This document shows positions 23,673 to 32,577 of a stretch of 64,000 nt of DNA, piece after piece. Positions within the stretch are counted from its first letter, which is position 1. Each line of letters opens with the position of its first letter. Origin of the DNA: UBA952 sp044361535 (GTDB lineage: Bacteria > Bacteroidota > Bacteroidia > Flavobacteriales_D > Crocinitomicaceae); the NCBI GenBank assembly GCA_044361535.1, contig JBIKIQ010000018.1, positions 1 to 64,000 of the forward strand, given 5' to 3'. A program made the position numbers and the translations under genes. The notes under the pieces are model-generated. The model did no database searches and was not told the origin of the DNA. It was given only the letters and a program-made list of their open reading frames with translations.

Positions 23673-24646
23673 CTTTAAGCAAAAACGAAAACTTTGCGCT
23701 ACAAACCGACTTAACCGAGTTGATTTCTTCTTTTACCACGATAAGAGCGGGTGAAATTCGATTAGGTGAAATAATGAATGGCAATTGGAAAAACTTACAT
23801 TCGAAATTTGTTCTACTTGGCATTTCTGAATCTATTGGACCTCAAGCAAATTATGGCAGACCAGGCGCCGAAAAAGCGTTTGATGCATTTTTAAGTTCAT
23901 TTTGCAACCTTCAGTGGAATGAAACAATTCACAAAGAATCAATTACTTATCTTGGGAAAATCTCGTCCACAAAATCATTTACAACTATTAACGAAGCTAA
24001 AGAAAGGGTTAGTGAACTTGATGAGTATGTTTATGGCATTCTTTGCCCAATAATTGAATCAGGTAAAATACCCATTGTAATTGGTGGGGGTCATAACAAC
24101 GCTTTGCCTTTAATTCATTCACTTGCAACTCATTTCAAAAAGGTAACTGTTGTCAATATGGATGCTCATGCTGACTGCCGAGCGATTGAGGGAAGACATA
24201 GTGGAAATTCATTTTCTTATGCTTTCGAAAAACAGCTTCTTTCGAAATACGCTGTTTTTGGTTTGCACAAAGCCTATCTCAACCAGTCAATGATTGAATA
24301 CCTGAAAGCAAATTCAATTCAATTCGAGTATTTTGATAATTACATACTTGGGAATAAAGACTTCAAAAACGATATCCAGGCTTTTATTCAATCCATTGAA
24401 AGCGATGAGAAACTAGGGATTGAATTAGACTTAGATAGCATTTCCAATTTTCCAAGTTCAGCAATGAATCCCATTGGCTTTTCAATTTCAGATGCCCGAA
24501 ATTTCCTTTTCCAATGCAATAAACATTCAAACATTGGATATTATAACCTAACAGAAGCCGCTGTAACTCAACCAAGCGATGAAAGAATTGTAGGAAAAGT
24601 ACTAGCCCAATTAACTTATGATATTCTTTCTGATTTCAAGTATTAA
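23669..24646 (+). CDS. Arginase/formimidoylglutamase-family ureohydrolase
   Basis: A 325-residue ureohydrolase-fold protein. The metal motifs are GGGHNN (usual GGDHS or GGGHD, so the first Asp/Ser position is Asn here), NMDAHADCR, and ELDLDSISNFPSS in place of DxDxxDP. Most ligands are kept (His, DAHAD, DLD), so it likely binds two metal ions. In Bacteroidota this subgroup is annotated as formimidoylglutamase, the last step of histidine breakdown to glutamate, but no other hut gene is present, so the substrate is uncertain. It is coupled to the thioesterase gene and overlaps the 3' end of convergent maf by 11 bp. Confidence 0.75.
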   Translation: MTLSKNENFALQTDLTELISSFTTIRAGEIRLGEIMNGNWKNLHSKFVLLGISESIGPQANYGRPGAEKAFDAFLSSFCNLQWNETIHKESITYLGKISSTKSFTTINEAKERVSELDEYVYGILCPIIESGKIPIVIGGGHNNALPLIHSLATHFKKVTVVNMDAHADCRAIEGRHSGNSFSYAFEKQLLSKYAVFGLHKAYLNQSMIEYLKANSIQFEYFDNYILGNKDFKNDIQAFIQSIESDEKLGIELDLDSISNFPSSAMNPIGFSISDARNFLFQCNKHSNIGYYNLTEAAVTQPSDERIVGKVLAQLTYDILSDFKY

Positions 24647-25211
24647 GTAATTTCTGAATAGTTTTATAGCATTCGTCAGTTGGAAGCCCGACAACATTTG
24701 TATATGAACCTTTGATTTTAGCAATTGCAATTAATCCGATCCAATCTTGAATTCCATAAGAACCTGCTTTGTCAAATGGATTATGATTTTCAATGTAATA
24801 TTGAATCTGTTGCTCATTTAACGTATTGAAATAAACTTCCGTATAACAACTTAGTTTTTCACATTGCCCCAAGTAGGAAAGCTCGACAGCTGTATTAACA
24901 ATATGACTTTTACCAGACAATTGATTGAGCATCCACTTGGCATTTTCTACATCTTTCGGTTTGCCAAGTAATTGATTTTTAGAAACAACTGTTGTGTCCG
25001 CCGTTAACAACACATCCTTATCATCTCTTATTTCTTTAAGCGCTTTCATTTTTTGATTCGCAATGAAACTTGCAATTTCCTCGCAAGAAAGATTTTCGGG
25101 ATAGGATTCATCAATATCCAAGGGATAAATCTCAATTTGAAAACCCATTTCGCTCAATAATTGCTTTCTTCGTGGCGATCCTGAACCTAAAATAATTTTT
25201 TGTTGATTCAT
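24636..25211 (-). CDS. maf: Maf family nucleoside triphosphate pyrophosphatase
   Basis: A 191-residue Maf/YhdE protein with the start motif ILGSGSPRRKQLLSEMGF, the basic loop that binds the triphosphate, and TADTTVVSKNQLLGKPKD holding the catalytic-region Asp. Maf proteins hydrolyse non-canonical or methylated nucleotides (dTTP/UTP type or YceF type). Its start shares one base with the stop of the upstream prenyltransferase gene, and that gene in turn overlaps the PorE-like gene by four bases, so all three are likely one transcript. Confidence 0.92.
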   Translation of the reverse strand: MNQQKIILGSGSPRRKQLLSEMGFQIEIYPLDIDESYPENLSCEEIASFIANQKMKALKEIRDDKDVLLTADTTVVSKNQLLGKPKDVENAKWMLNQLSGKSHIVNTAVELSYLGQCEKLSCYTEVYFNTLNEQQIQYYIENHNPFDKAGSYGIQDWIGLIAIAKIKGSYTNVVGLPTDECYKTIQKLLNT

Positions 25212-26161
25212 TAAAAAAAGTAATAAGAAATTGCTACGTGCAAAGTGGTAAGAATTCCAAATAACATGGATAATTTGATCAACAAATGATTTCTTCTAAC
25301 CGCTGAATTTGCAAGAAACGCCAATGAAATAAAACCAAAAAGATCAACAATAGAAGCTAAAAGCCAGCCAATCGAAGTTACAAAAGTCAAACCAAAAGCT
25401 GAAAACTGATTATCAAGAAGAAAGAAAAAATAAAGCAAAGGGGTAAAAACCAACAAACCAGCAACAAGAATCTTGGTTCTGTGAACTCCTAATATCATTG
25501 GAACTGTTTGTGCTGAAATCTTTTTATCACCTTCAATATCTTCAACATCTTTCAATATTTCACGGGCAAGGTTTTGAATAAATGCCATTAATGCTAAAAT
25601 GTAAACGAAATTATAATTTAGAACAACCGACCAAGAATCCTCGTGAAAAGCAGAAAATGGTCTGTTGTAATTATTTAAAACTTCAAAATACACGATTACT
25701 AAAATTGGAATCATCCCAGTTAGTAAAGCAACTATAAAATTTCCGATAAACGGTTTCTTTTTAAAATACAGACTGTAAAACCACAATAAATTAATAGATA
25801 CAAGGTGAATCAGGACTATTGATGAAGATTTAACATAAATTGAAACGGCAATTGCTATCAAAAATGCAATACCATTCAAAATCCAGTGAAGTAAAATCGC
25901 TTGCCTCTTCTCAATAAAAATTCCTACAATTAATTTTTCAGGTTTATTTACCTTATCAGCTTTAACATCAAAGTAATCATTGATAATGTTGCCCCCTGCC
26001 GCAATTAATAAAGTAGATAGAACGAGAAGAAAAAAGATAATAGCCTGGTCATGAACTTTTTGATAACCGTTAGTAGCCAATATAAAATACCGACAACCAT
26101 ACATGGTTATTGCGATGATAACTAAATTGACTGGTCGAATTATTCTGAGGCCGGCAATCAT
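25211..26161 (-). CDS. UbiA-family prenyltransferase, geranylgeranylglycerol-phosphate geranylgeranyltransferase-like
   Basis: A polytopic UbiA-superfamily enzyme of 316 residues. The two Asp-rich motifs are NDYFDVKADKVNKP and DVEDIEGDKKISAQTVP, and the overall pattern is that of the group annotated in Bacteroidota as geranylgeranylglycerol-phosphate geranylgeranyltransferase. Archaeal members make ether lipids; the bacterial product is not established to my knowledge. It is distinct from MenA, also in this window. It overlaps its neighbours on both sides by one to four bases. Confidence 0.82.
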   Translation of the reverse strand: MIAGLRIIRPVNLVIIAITMYGCRYFILATNGYQKVHDQAIIFFLLVLSTLLIAAGGNIINDYFDVKADKVNKPEKLIVGIFIEKRQAILLHWILNGIAFLIAIAVSIYVKSSSIVLIHLVSINLLWFYSLYFKKKPFIGNFIVALLTGMIPILVIVYFEVLNNYNRPFSAFHEDSWSVVLNYNFVYILALMAFIQNLAREILKDVEDIEGDKKISAQTVPMILGVHRTKILVAGLLVFTPLLYFFFLLDNQFSAFGLTFVTSIGWLLASIVDLFGFISLAFLANSAVRRNHLLIKLSMLFGILTTLHVAISYYFF

Positions 26162-28176
26162 GGTAAAATTTTATAAACCGTTCTTCTATTTCTTTGATGG
26201 GCTGCTTCTTTTTCTTTTGTGGTAGAAAGTTGCTCTATTTCTTTATCAGAAATAAGAAGTTGTGTTTCCCCGTAACCTTTAAATGTCAATCTTTCGGGCT
26301 TAATTCCTTGCTTAATTACATACTCATATACCACTTTAGCTCTGCGAGTTGATAACTCAAGATTGACGTCATTATCATTTCGAGAATCCGTATGACCACC
26401 AATTTCAACTTTTACTTTAGAGTTCTTGTTAAGGTATTCAACCAAATTCGCAAGTTCAACGAATGATTCCTTTTTCAAATCTGATTTATTAATATCAAAA
26501 AATACATTTGCCAAGACAATTTCTGTTCCAGGTTTATTTTCTGGTACAAGTGGAATATCCATATACTTAATGTCTTGATCGTCTGGAACAGTCATATTGA
26601 AATGTGCCGAATAATATGCGTACCCATCATGCGTTACTTTGAGTGCATACTCTCGATTGATAGGAAGTGAAACCGTAAACTCGCCTGTTTCAACATCAGC
26701 ATGTGCGGTAATTACTACCTGGCCTGTTTGCAAATCAATAAGTTCAAACTTTCCGGCTAAAGGAACATTTGTTTTTGCATCATACACAGTTCCCTCAAAA
26801 TAAAGCGTTCTTGTAGGTCGAAGATCCTCTGGCAATTCAAAATAATAAATGTCTAATTCACCATATCCACCTTTTCTATTTGAAGCAAAAAACGCTACGT
26901 TACCCTCTGGTGAGACCATTAAAGAATTCTCGTTGAACGAGGTGTTTATTGGATATCCTAAATTTACAGGCTCAGACCAATTTCCATTTTCATCTAATCG
27001 CGAAACAAATAAATCCGTTCCTCCCATTCCTACATGTCCTTTTGAGGCAAAATACAGTGTTTTACCATCAGGATGAATTAAAACCGACTCTTCTGCATAA
27101 GGAGAGTTTATAACATCTGATAAACGCTCAGGTTGACTCCATGAACCATCATCTAGCAAGGTGCTTTTGAATATATCTGCATTATCCGAAGCTCCTCTAT
27201 TTTTTACCTCGCGAATAAAATATAAGGTTTTCCCATCGGCCGACAAGGAGGGCTGGGTCTCCCATAAAGTGGTATTGATATATCCGGGAATATTCACAGG
27301 ATTCAACCATCTTGATCCAATTTTTTTTGTGTAAAACAAATCACAACTTCCTTTACCTACCCTTCCTTCCCCATAATTCACTCCCGACATATCAGAACAA
27401 GCAACAAAAATTAATGATCTTCCATCGGGACCAATTGTTGGAGCACCTTCATTAAAAAGTGTATTAATGTTCTTCGGTAAAGGAATAGCCGGACCCCAAA
27501 TCTTTTTTACCTCATCAAATTGTGAAATGTAAAAATCTTCTTGAAATCCATGAGGTTTTGATCTTGGTTCAACAATTCTTCGTGTAAATAGAATTGTCTT
27601 TCCATCGACGGTGATAGTGGGAAAATATTCAGGATCTTTGGTATTAATACCAGGACCAATATTAAGTGGATTAAATTCTCTTGGATTCTGCATGGACTCC
27701 ATTGCAAATTGAGAACATTCTATCAATCGATTTGATTCTTGAATAAATTGAGGATTAGCAGCTCTATTTCGGGCAACGCGGGTTAAGTACTGAATGGTCT
27801 TTTCGTATTTCCCCATTTGAAAAAGTAAATTTCCTGCATAGAAATACGTTGCATCAGTTGGGCTATGGTAGGGATTTATTGAAATTGCTGACTCGTAATG
27901 TCCGAGAGCACTTTTAAAATTACCCATTAATTCATCATATTCAGCTGAGAGCAAATGTGCCTCCCAAAATTTAGGATCTTTTTTCAAGGCTTTCTCTAAT
28001 AAATCCAATCCACTTTGATAATCTGGCATTCTGGTTTCTGGATTTAGTGCTTTTCCAGGTGCGGCCATAGCCTTTTGAAACAACTTAATGGCACCTTTAT
28101 TCTTCGTTGAATAACGCATTTGCGCAATGGAAAGAAAACTAAAAAAAGAAAACAATAGAATAAATGCAATTCTCAT
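26158..28176 (-). CDS. PorE-like TPR, beta-propeller, CRD and OmpA-domain protein
   Basis: A 672-residue envelope protein with a Sec signal peptide, then TPR repeats (about 30-150), WD40-like PD40 propeller blades (about 180-450, with recurring DGKTLYF motifs), a carboxypeptidase-regulatory-like domain (about 456-545, starting LYFEGTVYDAKTN), and an OmpA peptidoglycan-binding domain (about 550-665, FFDINKSDLKKES, GHTDSRNDNDVN). This is the domain order of PorE of the type IX secretion system. PorE is a lipoprotein, but here the signal peptide ends without a lipobox Cys. Bacteroidota carry several such paralogues, so a T9SS role is plausible but not shown. It is four bases from queE. Confidence 0.8.
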   Translation of the reverse strand: MRIAFILLFSFFSFLSIAQMRYSTKNKGAIKLFQKAMAAPGKALNPETRMPDYQSGLDLLEKALKKDPKFWEAHLLSAEYDELMGNFKSALGHYESAISINPYHSPTDATYFYAGNLLFQMGKYEKTIQYLTRVARNRAANPQFIQESNRLIECSQFAMESMQNPREFNPLNIGPGINTKDPEYFPTITVDGKTILFTRRIVEPRSKPHGFQEDFYISQFDEVKKIWGPAIPLPKNINTLFNEGAPTIGPDGRSLIFVACSDMSGVNYGEGRVGKGSCDLFYTKKIGSRWLNPVNIPGYINTTLWETQPSLSADGKTLYFIREVKNRGASDNADIFKSTLLDDGSWSQPERLSDVINSPYAEESVLIHPDGKTLYFASKGHVGMGGTDLFVSRLDENGNWSEPVNLGYPINTSFNENSLMVSPEGNVAFFASNRKGGYGELDIYYFELPEDLRPTRTLYFEGTVYDAKTNVPLAGKFELIDLQTGQVVITAHADVETGEFTVSLPINREYALKVTHDGYAYYSAHFNMTVPDDQDIKYMDIPLVPENKPGTEIVLANVFFDINKSDLKKESFVELANLVEYLNKNSKVKVEIGGHTDSRNDNDVNLELSTRRAKVVYEYVIKQGIKPERLTFKGYGETQLLISDKEIEQLSTTKEKEAAHQRNRRTVYKILP

Positions 28177-28179
28177 AAC

Positions 28180-28800
28180 TTATGGAATATTAATGTATTT
28201 ATGACTCTGTAGCGATAGACGCCACGAAGGATTTTCTTTTATAAAATCAACAATCAAAGGGGTCATCTCTTCCAATTTACTCCACTCAGGCTGTAAATAA
28301 AGCAAGCACTTTGAATTAACTTTAGCTTGATGCTCTAATGCCCACGTTAGATCTGACTTATTATAAATTACAACCTTTAACTCATTCGCTTTGTCATAGG
28401 CCTCTTCACACGGTTTTTTAAATTTTTTCGGCGAAAACGTGTACCAATCAACATCCCCGCTCAAGGGATAAACTCCTGACGTTTCAATGGCAACATACAT
28501 ATTGTATTCCTTTAATTTATTTACCAACTTGGTCAAGTTATACATAGCGGGTTCTCCACCGGTCAGCACAACGAACTCAGAAGGATAGGTTACAATTAAA
28601 TTAATGATTTCGTCTATTGATTTAACTTGTTCAGGGCGAATCTCCCAACTTTCTTTTACATCACACCAAACACATCCAACATCGCAACCAGAAAGCCGAA
28701 CAAAATAAGCTGCTCGACCGGAATGAAACCCTTCCCCTTGCAAGGTGTAAAATGATTCCATCACTGGTAAACTATTTCCGTCTTTATAGGTTATTTCCAT
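28180..28800 (-). CDS. queE: 7-carboxy-7-deazaguanine synthase (QueE)
   Basis: A radical SAM enzyme of the queuosine pathway that contracts 6-carboxytetrahydropterin to 7-carboxy-7-deazaguanine. The cluster motif is SGCDVGCVWCDV, preceded by FYTLQGEGFHSGRAAYFVR, which is diagnostic, and followed by VLTGGEPAMYN. The length of 206 residues is right. A TAAATTTG box ends 7 bases before the ATG, so the mRNA may start near the start codon. The downstream PorE-like gene is only 3 bp away and may be co-transcribed. Confidence 0.94.
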   Translation of the reverse strand: MEITYKDGNSLPVMESFYTLQGEGFHSGRAAYFVRLSGCDVGCVWCDVKESWEIRPEQVKSIDEIINLIVTYPSEFVVLTGGEPAMYNLTKLVNKLKEYNMYVAIETSGVYPLSGDVDWYTFSPKKFKKPCEEAYDKANELKVVIYNKSDLTWALEHQAKVNSKCLLYLQPEWSKLEEMTPLIVDFIKENPSWRLSLQSHKYINIP

Positions 28801-28807
28801 ACAGAAA

Positions 28808-28815
28808 CAAATTTA
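28808..28815 (-). promoter_or_regulatory. TAnnTTTG -7 box before queE
   Basis: The minus strand reads TAAATTTG ending 7 bases before the queE ATG at 28800. No -33 TTG is evident. Confidence 0.4.
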
Positions 28816-28843
28816 ACAGTAAAAATTAATCTAAAAGGAAAAT

Positions 28844-29836
28844 CTAAGCGAAATGAAATTCATTTTCGTTGGCGGCAATATAATCTAAGGTATCCTGAAT
28901 CTCATTCAAGTCCATTGAGGTGACCAATTTACTTTTTATCTCTTTAAAATGGGCAATCCCCTTAAAATAATTGGTGTAATGTCTTTTCATTTCAACAATA
29001 CCCAAAATCTCACCTTTCCAATGAATGCTTAATTTTAAATGTTCACGAGCGGCCTCTACCCTATCCTTCAATCCAGGCGATTCAAGATGTTTACCTGTGG
29101 CCATAAAATGTTTTATCTCATTAAAAATCCATGGATAACCAATACTTGCTCTACCAATCATTATTCCATCTACCCCGTACAAATTTTTATACTCCACTGC
29201 TTTTTCGGGAGTATCAATATCTCCATTTCCAAATACCGGAATTTTCATTCGTGGGTTATTTTTCACCTCACCTATTAATGTCCAATCAGCATCACCTTTG
29301 TACATTTGCTTACGTGTGCGGCCGTGGATTGAAATAGCTTCAATACCAATATCCTGAAGTCTCTCAGCTGTATCAACAACAAATTTGGTTGAATCATCCC
29401 AGCCTAATCTTGTTTTTACTGTAACTGGCAAAGAAGTGCATTTGATAATTTCCTCAGTCATTTTAATCATCTTTGGAATATCTTGCAAGATTCCAGCACC
29501 AGCACCTTTACACGCTACCTTTTTTACAGGACAGCCATAATTTATGTCTAAAATATCGGGATTTGTGCGATCAATAATTCGTGCTGCCTCCTTCATACTT
29601 TCAATTTCAGCACCAAAAATTTGAATTCCAATTGGTCTTTCGTATTCATAAATATCCAACTTCTGAACACTTTTAGCAGCATCACGAATGAGTCCTTCCG
29701 AAGAAATAAATTCAGTATACATCAAATCGGCACCATGTTTTTTACAGAGGGAGCGAAAAGGCGGGTCGCTTACATCCTCCATCGGAGCAAGTAATAAAGG
29801 AAATTCGCCTAATTCAATGTTTCGGATTTTTACCAC
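28844..29836 (-). CDS. dusB: tRNA-dihydrouridine synthase (DusB)
   Basis: An FMN-dependent Dus enzyme of 330 residues reducing uridines in the tRNA D-loop. It has LLAPMEDVSDPPFRSL, the catalytic Cys in NYGCPVKKVACKGAGA, VKTRLGWDD, SIHGRTRKQMYKG and FGNGDI followed by DGIMIGRASIG. The start is GTG at 29836; the sequence immediately before the FMN strand leaves no later choice. A TACTTTTG box ends 4 bases before this GTG. Confidence 0.94.
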   Translation of the reverse strand: MVKIRNIELGEFPLLLAPMEDVSDPPFRSLCKKHGADLMYTEFISSEGLIRDAAKSVQKLDIYEYERPIGIQIFGAEIESMKEAARIIDRTNPDILDINYGCPVKKVACKGAGAGILQDIPKMIKMTEEIIKCTSLPVTVKTRLGWDDSTKFVVDTAERLQDIGIEAISIHGRTRKQMYKGDADWTLIGEVKNNPRMKIPVFGNGDIDTPEKAVEYKNLYGVDGIMIGRASIGYPWIFNEIKHFMATGKHLESPGLKDRVEAAREHLKLSIHWKGEILGIVEMKRHYTNYFKGIAHFKEIKSKLVTSMDLNEIQDTLDYIAANENEFHFA

Positions 29837-29840
29837 AATG

Positions 29841-29848
29841 CAAAAGTA
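29841..29848 (-). promoter_or_regulatory. TAnnTTTG -7 box before dusB
   Basis: The minus strand reads TACTTTTG followed by CA, ending 4 bases before the GTG start of dusB. Confidence 0.4.
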
Positions 29849-29887
29849 AGATAAAAAACTGATTTCAAATTTTTACCTACTATCAAA

Positions 29888-30832
29888 TCAAGTACTTTGC
29901 TTATTCTTCATAATTGAAATTAAAACTCCACCGGAAAGGGATGATAAAATTACAATCAAAGAGACCATTGCATCTATATGATATAAATCAACTATCAACA
30001 TTTTGATAGCAACAAATATAAGGACAAGAACCAATGAATATTTCATGTATTGGAATTTATCTAACATATTTGATAAAAAGAAAAACAAATTTCTAAGTCC
30101 CATTATTGCAAATATATTTGAACTAAAAACAATGAATGGATCAGACGTTATACTGAAAATTGCAGGTATGGAATCAACTGCAAAAAGAATATCTGAAAAC
30201 TCAACAACTACGAGTGCTGCCAGTAAAGAGGTGGCCATGAGTTTGCCGTTTTTCTTAACAAAATAATTTCCATGATTATCAGACCAGTCTATTGGATAAA
30301 TTTTGGATAATAATCGTATTCCTACAGATTTGGTGAAATCTTCATTATCATCATCACTTTGCTTAATCATTTTGAAGGCCGAGTATAACAAGATTAATCC
30401 GAATACATAAGTTGCTCCTTTGAAATGCTCAATAAATGTAGCTCCCAAAACGATCATTATTAATCGAAATACAACAGCGCCTATTATCCCCCAAAAAAGA
30501 ATTCTATGCTGATATTTTGGCTCAATTTTAAAAAATTGAAAAATCATTGCAATGACGAAAATATTATCTAAACTGAGTGATTCTTCCACAATATACCCCG
30601 TGTAGTAGTCTAAAACGGTTTGTGAAGGATCTTTTCCTAACGGATTCATATTCCACATATTTGCGTCATAAATCCAATAGATTACCCCACCAAATATAAA
30701 TGCAACAAGAATCCAAATGGACGTCCAGGCGAGTGACTCTTTTATTGAAATAGTCTCATTTTTTTTGTGAAACACTCCTAGATCAAGAGCTAGAAGCCCA
30801 AAAACCAATAAAAAGAATAGAAACCAAATCAT
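29888..30832 (-). CDS. TerC/Alx-family integral membrane protein
   Basis: A 314-residue protein with about nine membrane segments. Family motifs are EESLSLDNIFVIAMIFQFF and LVVVEFSDILFAVDSIPAIFSI, with intramembrane acidic residues typical of TerC and Alx. Related proteins have been linked to manganese efflux and metallation of exported enzymes, and to tellurite resistance. No tellurite operon or Mn riboswitch is seen here. The gene seems monocistronic, with a promoter-like sequence just upstream. Confidence 0.88.
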   Translation of the reverse strand: MIWFLFFLLVFGLLALDLGVFHKKNETISIKESLAWTSIWILVAFIFGGVIYWIYDANMWNMNPLGKDPSQTVLDYYTGYIVEESLSLDNIFVIAMIFQFFKIEPKYQHRILFWGIIGAVVFRLIMIVLGATFIEHFKGATYVFGLILLYSAFKMIKQSDDDNEDFTKSVGIRLLSKIYPIDWSDNHGNYFVKKNGKLMATSLLAALVVVEFSDILFAVDSIPAIFSITSDPFIVFSSNIFAIMGLRNLFFFLSNMLDKFQYMKYSLVLVLIFVAIKMLIVDLYHIDAMVSLIVILSSLSGGVLISIMKNKQST

Positions 30833-30845
30833 GAGCTACTTTTTA

Positions 30846-30873
30846 CAAAGATACTTATTGCAAACGTCACAAA
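30846..30873 (-). promoter_or_regulatory. Promoter-like sequence for the TerC-family gene
   Basis: The minus strand has TTTG (complement of 30870-30873) and TATCTTTG (30846-30853) with 16 bp between, a little short of the usual 19. The -7 box ends 13 bases before the ATG. Confidence 0.45.
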
Positions 30874-30985
30874 CCCTTAAAAGAAAATTATTTTATTACA
30901 ATATTTAATCGTGTTTATCAATAAAAAAATGTACATTCGAGTTAACTAAGGCATACATTTTGTTAAATAAAAAAGAAAATAATTT

Positions 30986-32515
30986 ATGAAACCAAAATAT
31001 CTAATCGCGTTTATTCTTGTTTTTGAAATAGTTAGCTTTAAAGCGCAACGTACGTTTGATGAACGTTTCTCCTCTATTGAACAAGAATTAATAGGTTGGG
31101 ATGCAGTACGAGGTTCATGGCTTGCCTCTAGTTTATCCAATTTTTCATATAACCAACCAATTCCGGACCGCACTTTTCCTGAAGATTTTACACCGTATGA
31201 AATGGTAAAAATAGTACCTAATGATATACGTAATCGCATAATTGATTCTGTTCAAAACAATTCATCCAGATTCCCTGAAGAAGCAGGTCGTTGGAATTTA
31301 ATCAATACGTTTTTCAGAAATGCTAATTGCAGATATATTATGGGAAGAAGTTATGGAGATCCTCATTTATCTTCCTTTGATGGAGCAAATTATTCATTTC
31401 AAACAGTCGGAGAATTTACCTTAGTTAAATCTACTAAGAATAACTTTGAAATCCAATGCCGTCAGAAACCTCAGAACGAGAGTTTTTCTTTAAATACTGC
31501 TGTAGCTATGAATGTTGCGGGTGATCGTGTTGCCATTTATGCTGAAGACAATCCTGAATCAGAAGCATCACCCGTAAGAGTTAACGGGATACCCGTACAA
31601 CTGGCAGGAAGATCTTATTTTTTGTCTAACGGAGGTAATATTCGATTAACTGGAAGAAATTACATCGTTACCTTTCCAACAGGCGAAATTGTAAATATCG
31701 AAATGCGAGGCACGGGCAATGTCAAATTTTTAAATGTTGCAGTGCAGGTTTTTGACTGTGACCAAAATAATTTCCAAGGCCTTTTAGGAAATGCCAATCG
31801 AAACGCTGATGATGACTTTAATGGAAACAACATTAGAAATAGAACTGTTACATATACAAGTGTCTTTGGTAATTCTACAATAAGTAAACATGCAGAAAAA
31901 GAATATCTTGCATTTTTAGCAGGATCATTCGCAGAAGAGTGGAGAATTAATCAAACTACCAGTTTATTTGATTATGGTTTTGGCCAAAGCACTCTCACTT
32001 TCACCGATAGAAGTTTTCCACGTGTTCATTTTACAATCGATGATTTAACTCCTGAGCAAACAGCCAACGCCAGAAGAAATTGTGAAGACCGAGGAATACT
32101 CGCGAGTGACATGAGGGGATGTATTTTTGATCAAGGATTTTTGAATATTGAACCAAATCGAATTCCATCAAATCCAGATTTCACACAAGGAATAGAGATA
32201 AAGCCTATACTAAGACCTGCTTTACATACAAATAATTTTCAATTTTCAGATGGAAAGACTCCAACGGGAAATAATGCCCCTATTCGACCTGGAAAAGAGG
32301 TGGATAAAGGAGATGCAGAATTAGACAAGGAATTTAACAACAAAGCTCCTGATAGATCAAACTCAACAATAATAGACAAACCCCAAAGAGAACCTATTAA
32401 AGGAAATTCGAACCCTATTAATATTTCACCAAAAGGCAATAAAACTTCCCCAAGAGAGATTTCCCCTAAACCTTCTTCTACTCCAACGGTAAAAGGTTTA
32501 AAAGGCAAAAATTAA
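30986..32515 (+). CDS. Exported von Willebrand factor type D domain protein
   Basis: A 509-residue exported protein. After a short signal peptide (ending about FKAQ) and an uncharacterised region comes a VWD domain, from GRSYGDPHLSSFDGANYSF to CDQNNFQGLLGNANRNADDD; this GDPH start and the GLLGN end with Asp-rich loop are the VWD hallmarks and probably bind calcium. The last 100 residues are low in complexity and rich in Pro, Asn, Lys and Ser (PIKGNSNPINISPKGNK). I see no T9SS sorting domain, so it may stay in the envelope. VWD is uncommon in bacteria and its partner is unknown. It begins a plus-strand run of surface proteins. Confidence 0.8.
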   Translation: MKPKYLIAFILVFEIVSFKAQRTFDERFSSIEQELIGWDAVRGSWLASSLSNFSYNQPIPDRTFPEDFTPYEMVKIVPNDIRNRIIDSVQNNSSRFPEEAGRWNLINTFFRNANCRYIMGRSYGDPHLSSFDGANYSFQTVGEFTLVKSTKNNFEIQCRQKPQNESFSLNTAVAMNVAGDRVAIYAEDNPESEASPVRVNGIPVQLAGRSYFLSNGGNIRLTGRNYIVTFPTGEIVNIEMRGTGNVKFLNVAVQVFDCDQNNFQGLLGNANRNADDDFNGNNIRNRTVTYTSVFGNSTISKHAEKEYLAFLAGSFAEEWRINQTTSLFDYGFGQSTLTFTDRSFPRVHFTIDDLTPEQTANARRNCEDRGILASDMRGCIFDQGFLNIEPNRIPSNPDFTQGIEIKPILRPALHTNNFQFSDGKTPTGNNAPIRPGKEVDKGDAELDKEFNNKAPDRSNSTIIDKPQREPIKGNSNPINISPKGNKTSPREISPKPSSTPTVKGLKGKN

Positions 32516-32577
32516 TTTTTTCTAGGAGCATATCATTTTTTGAATTACTTTTAATATTCAGAAAACAAAGACTGAAT

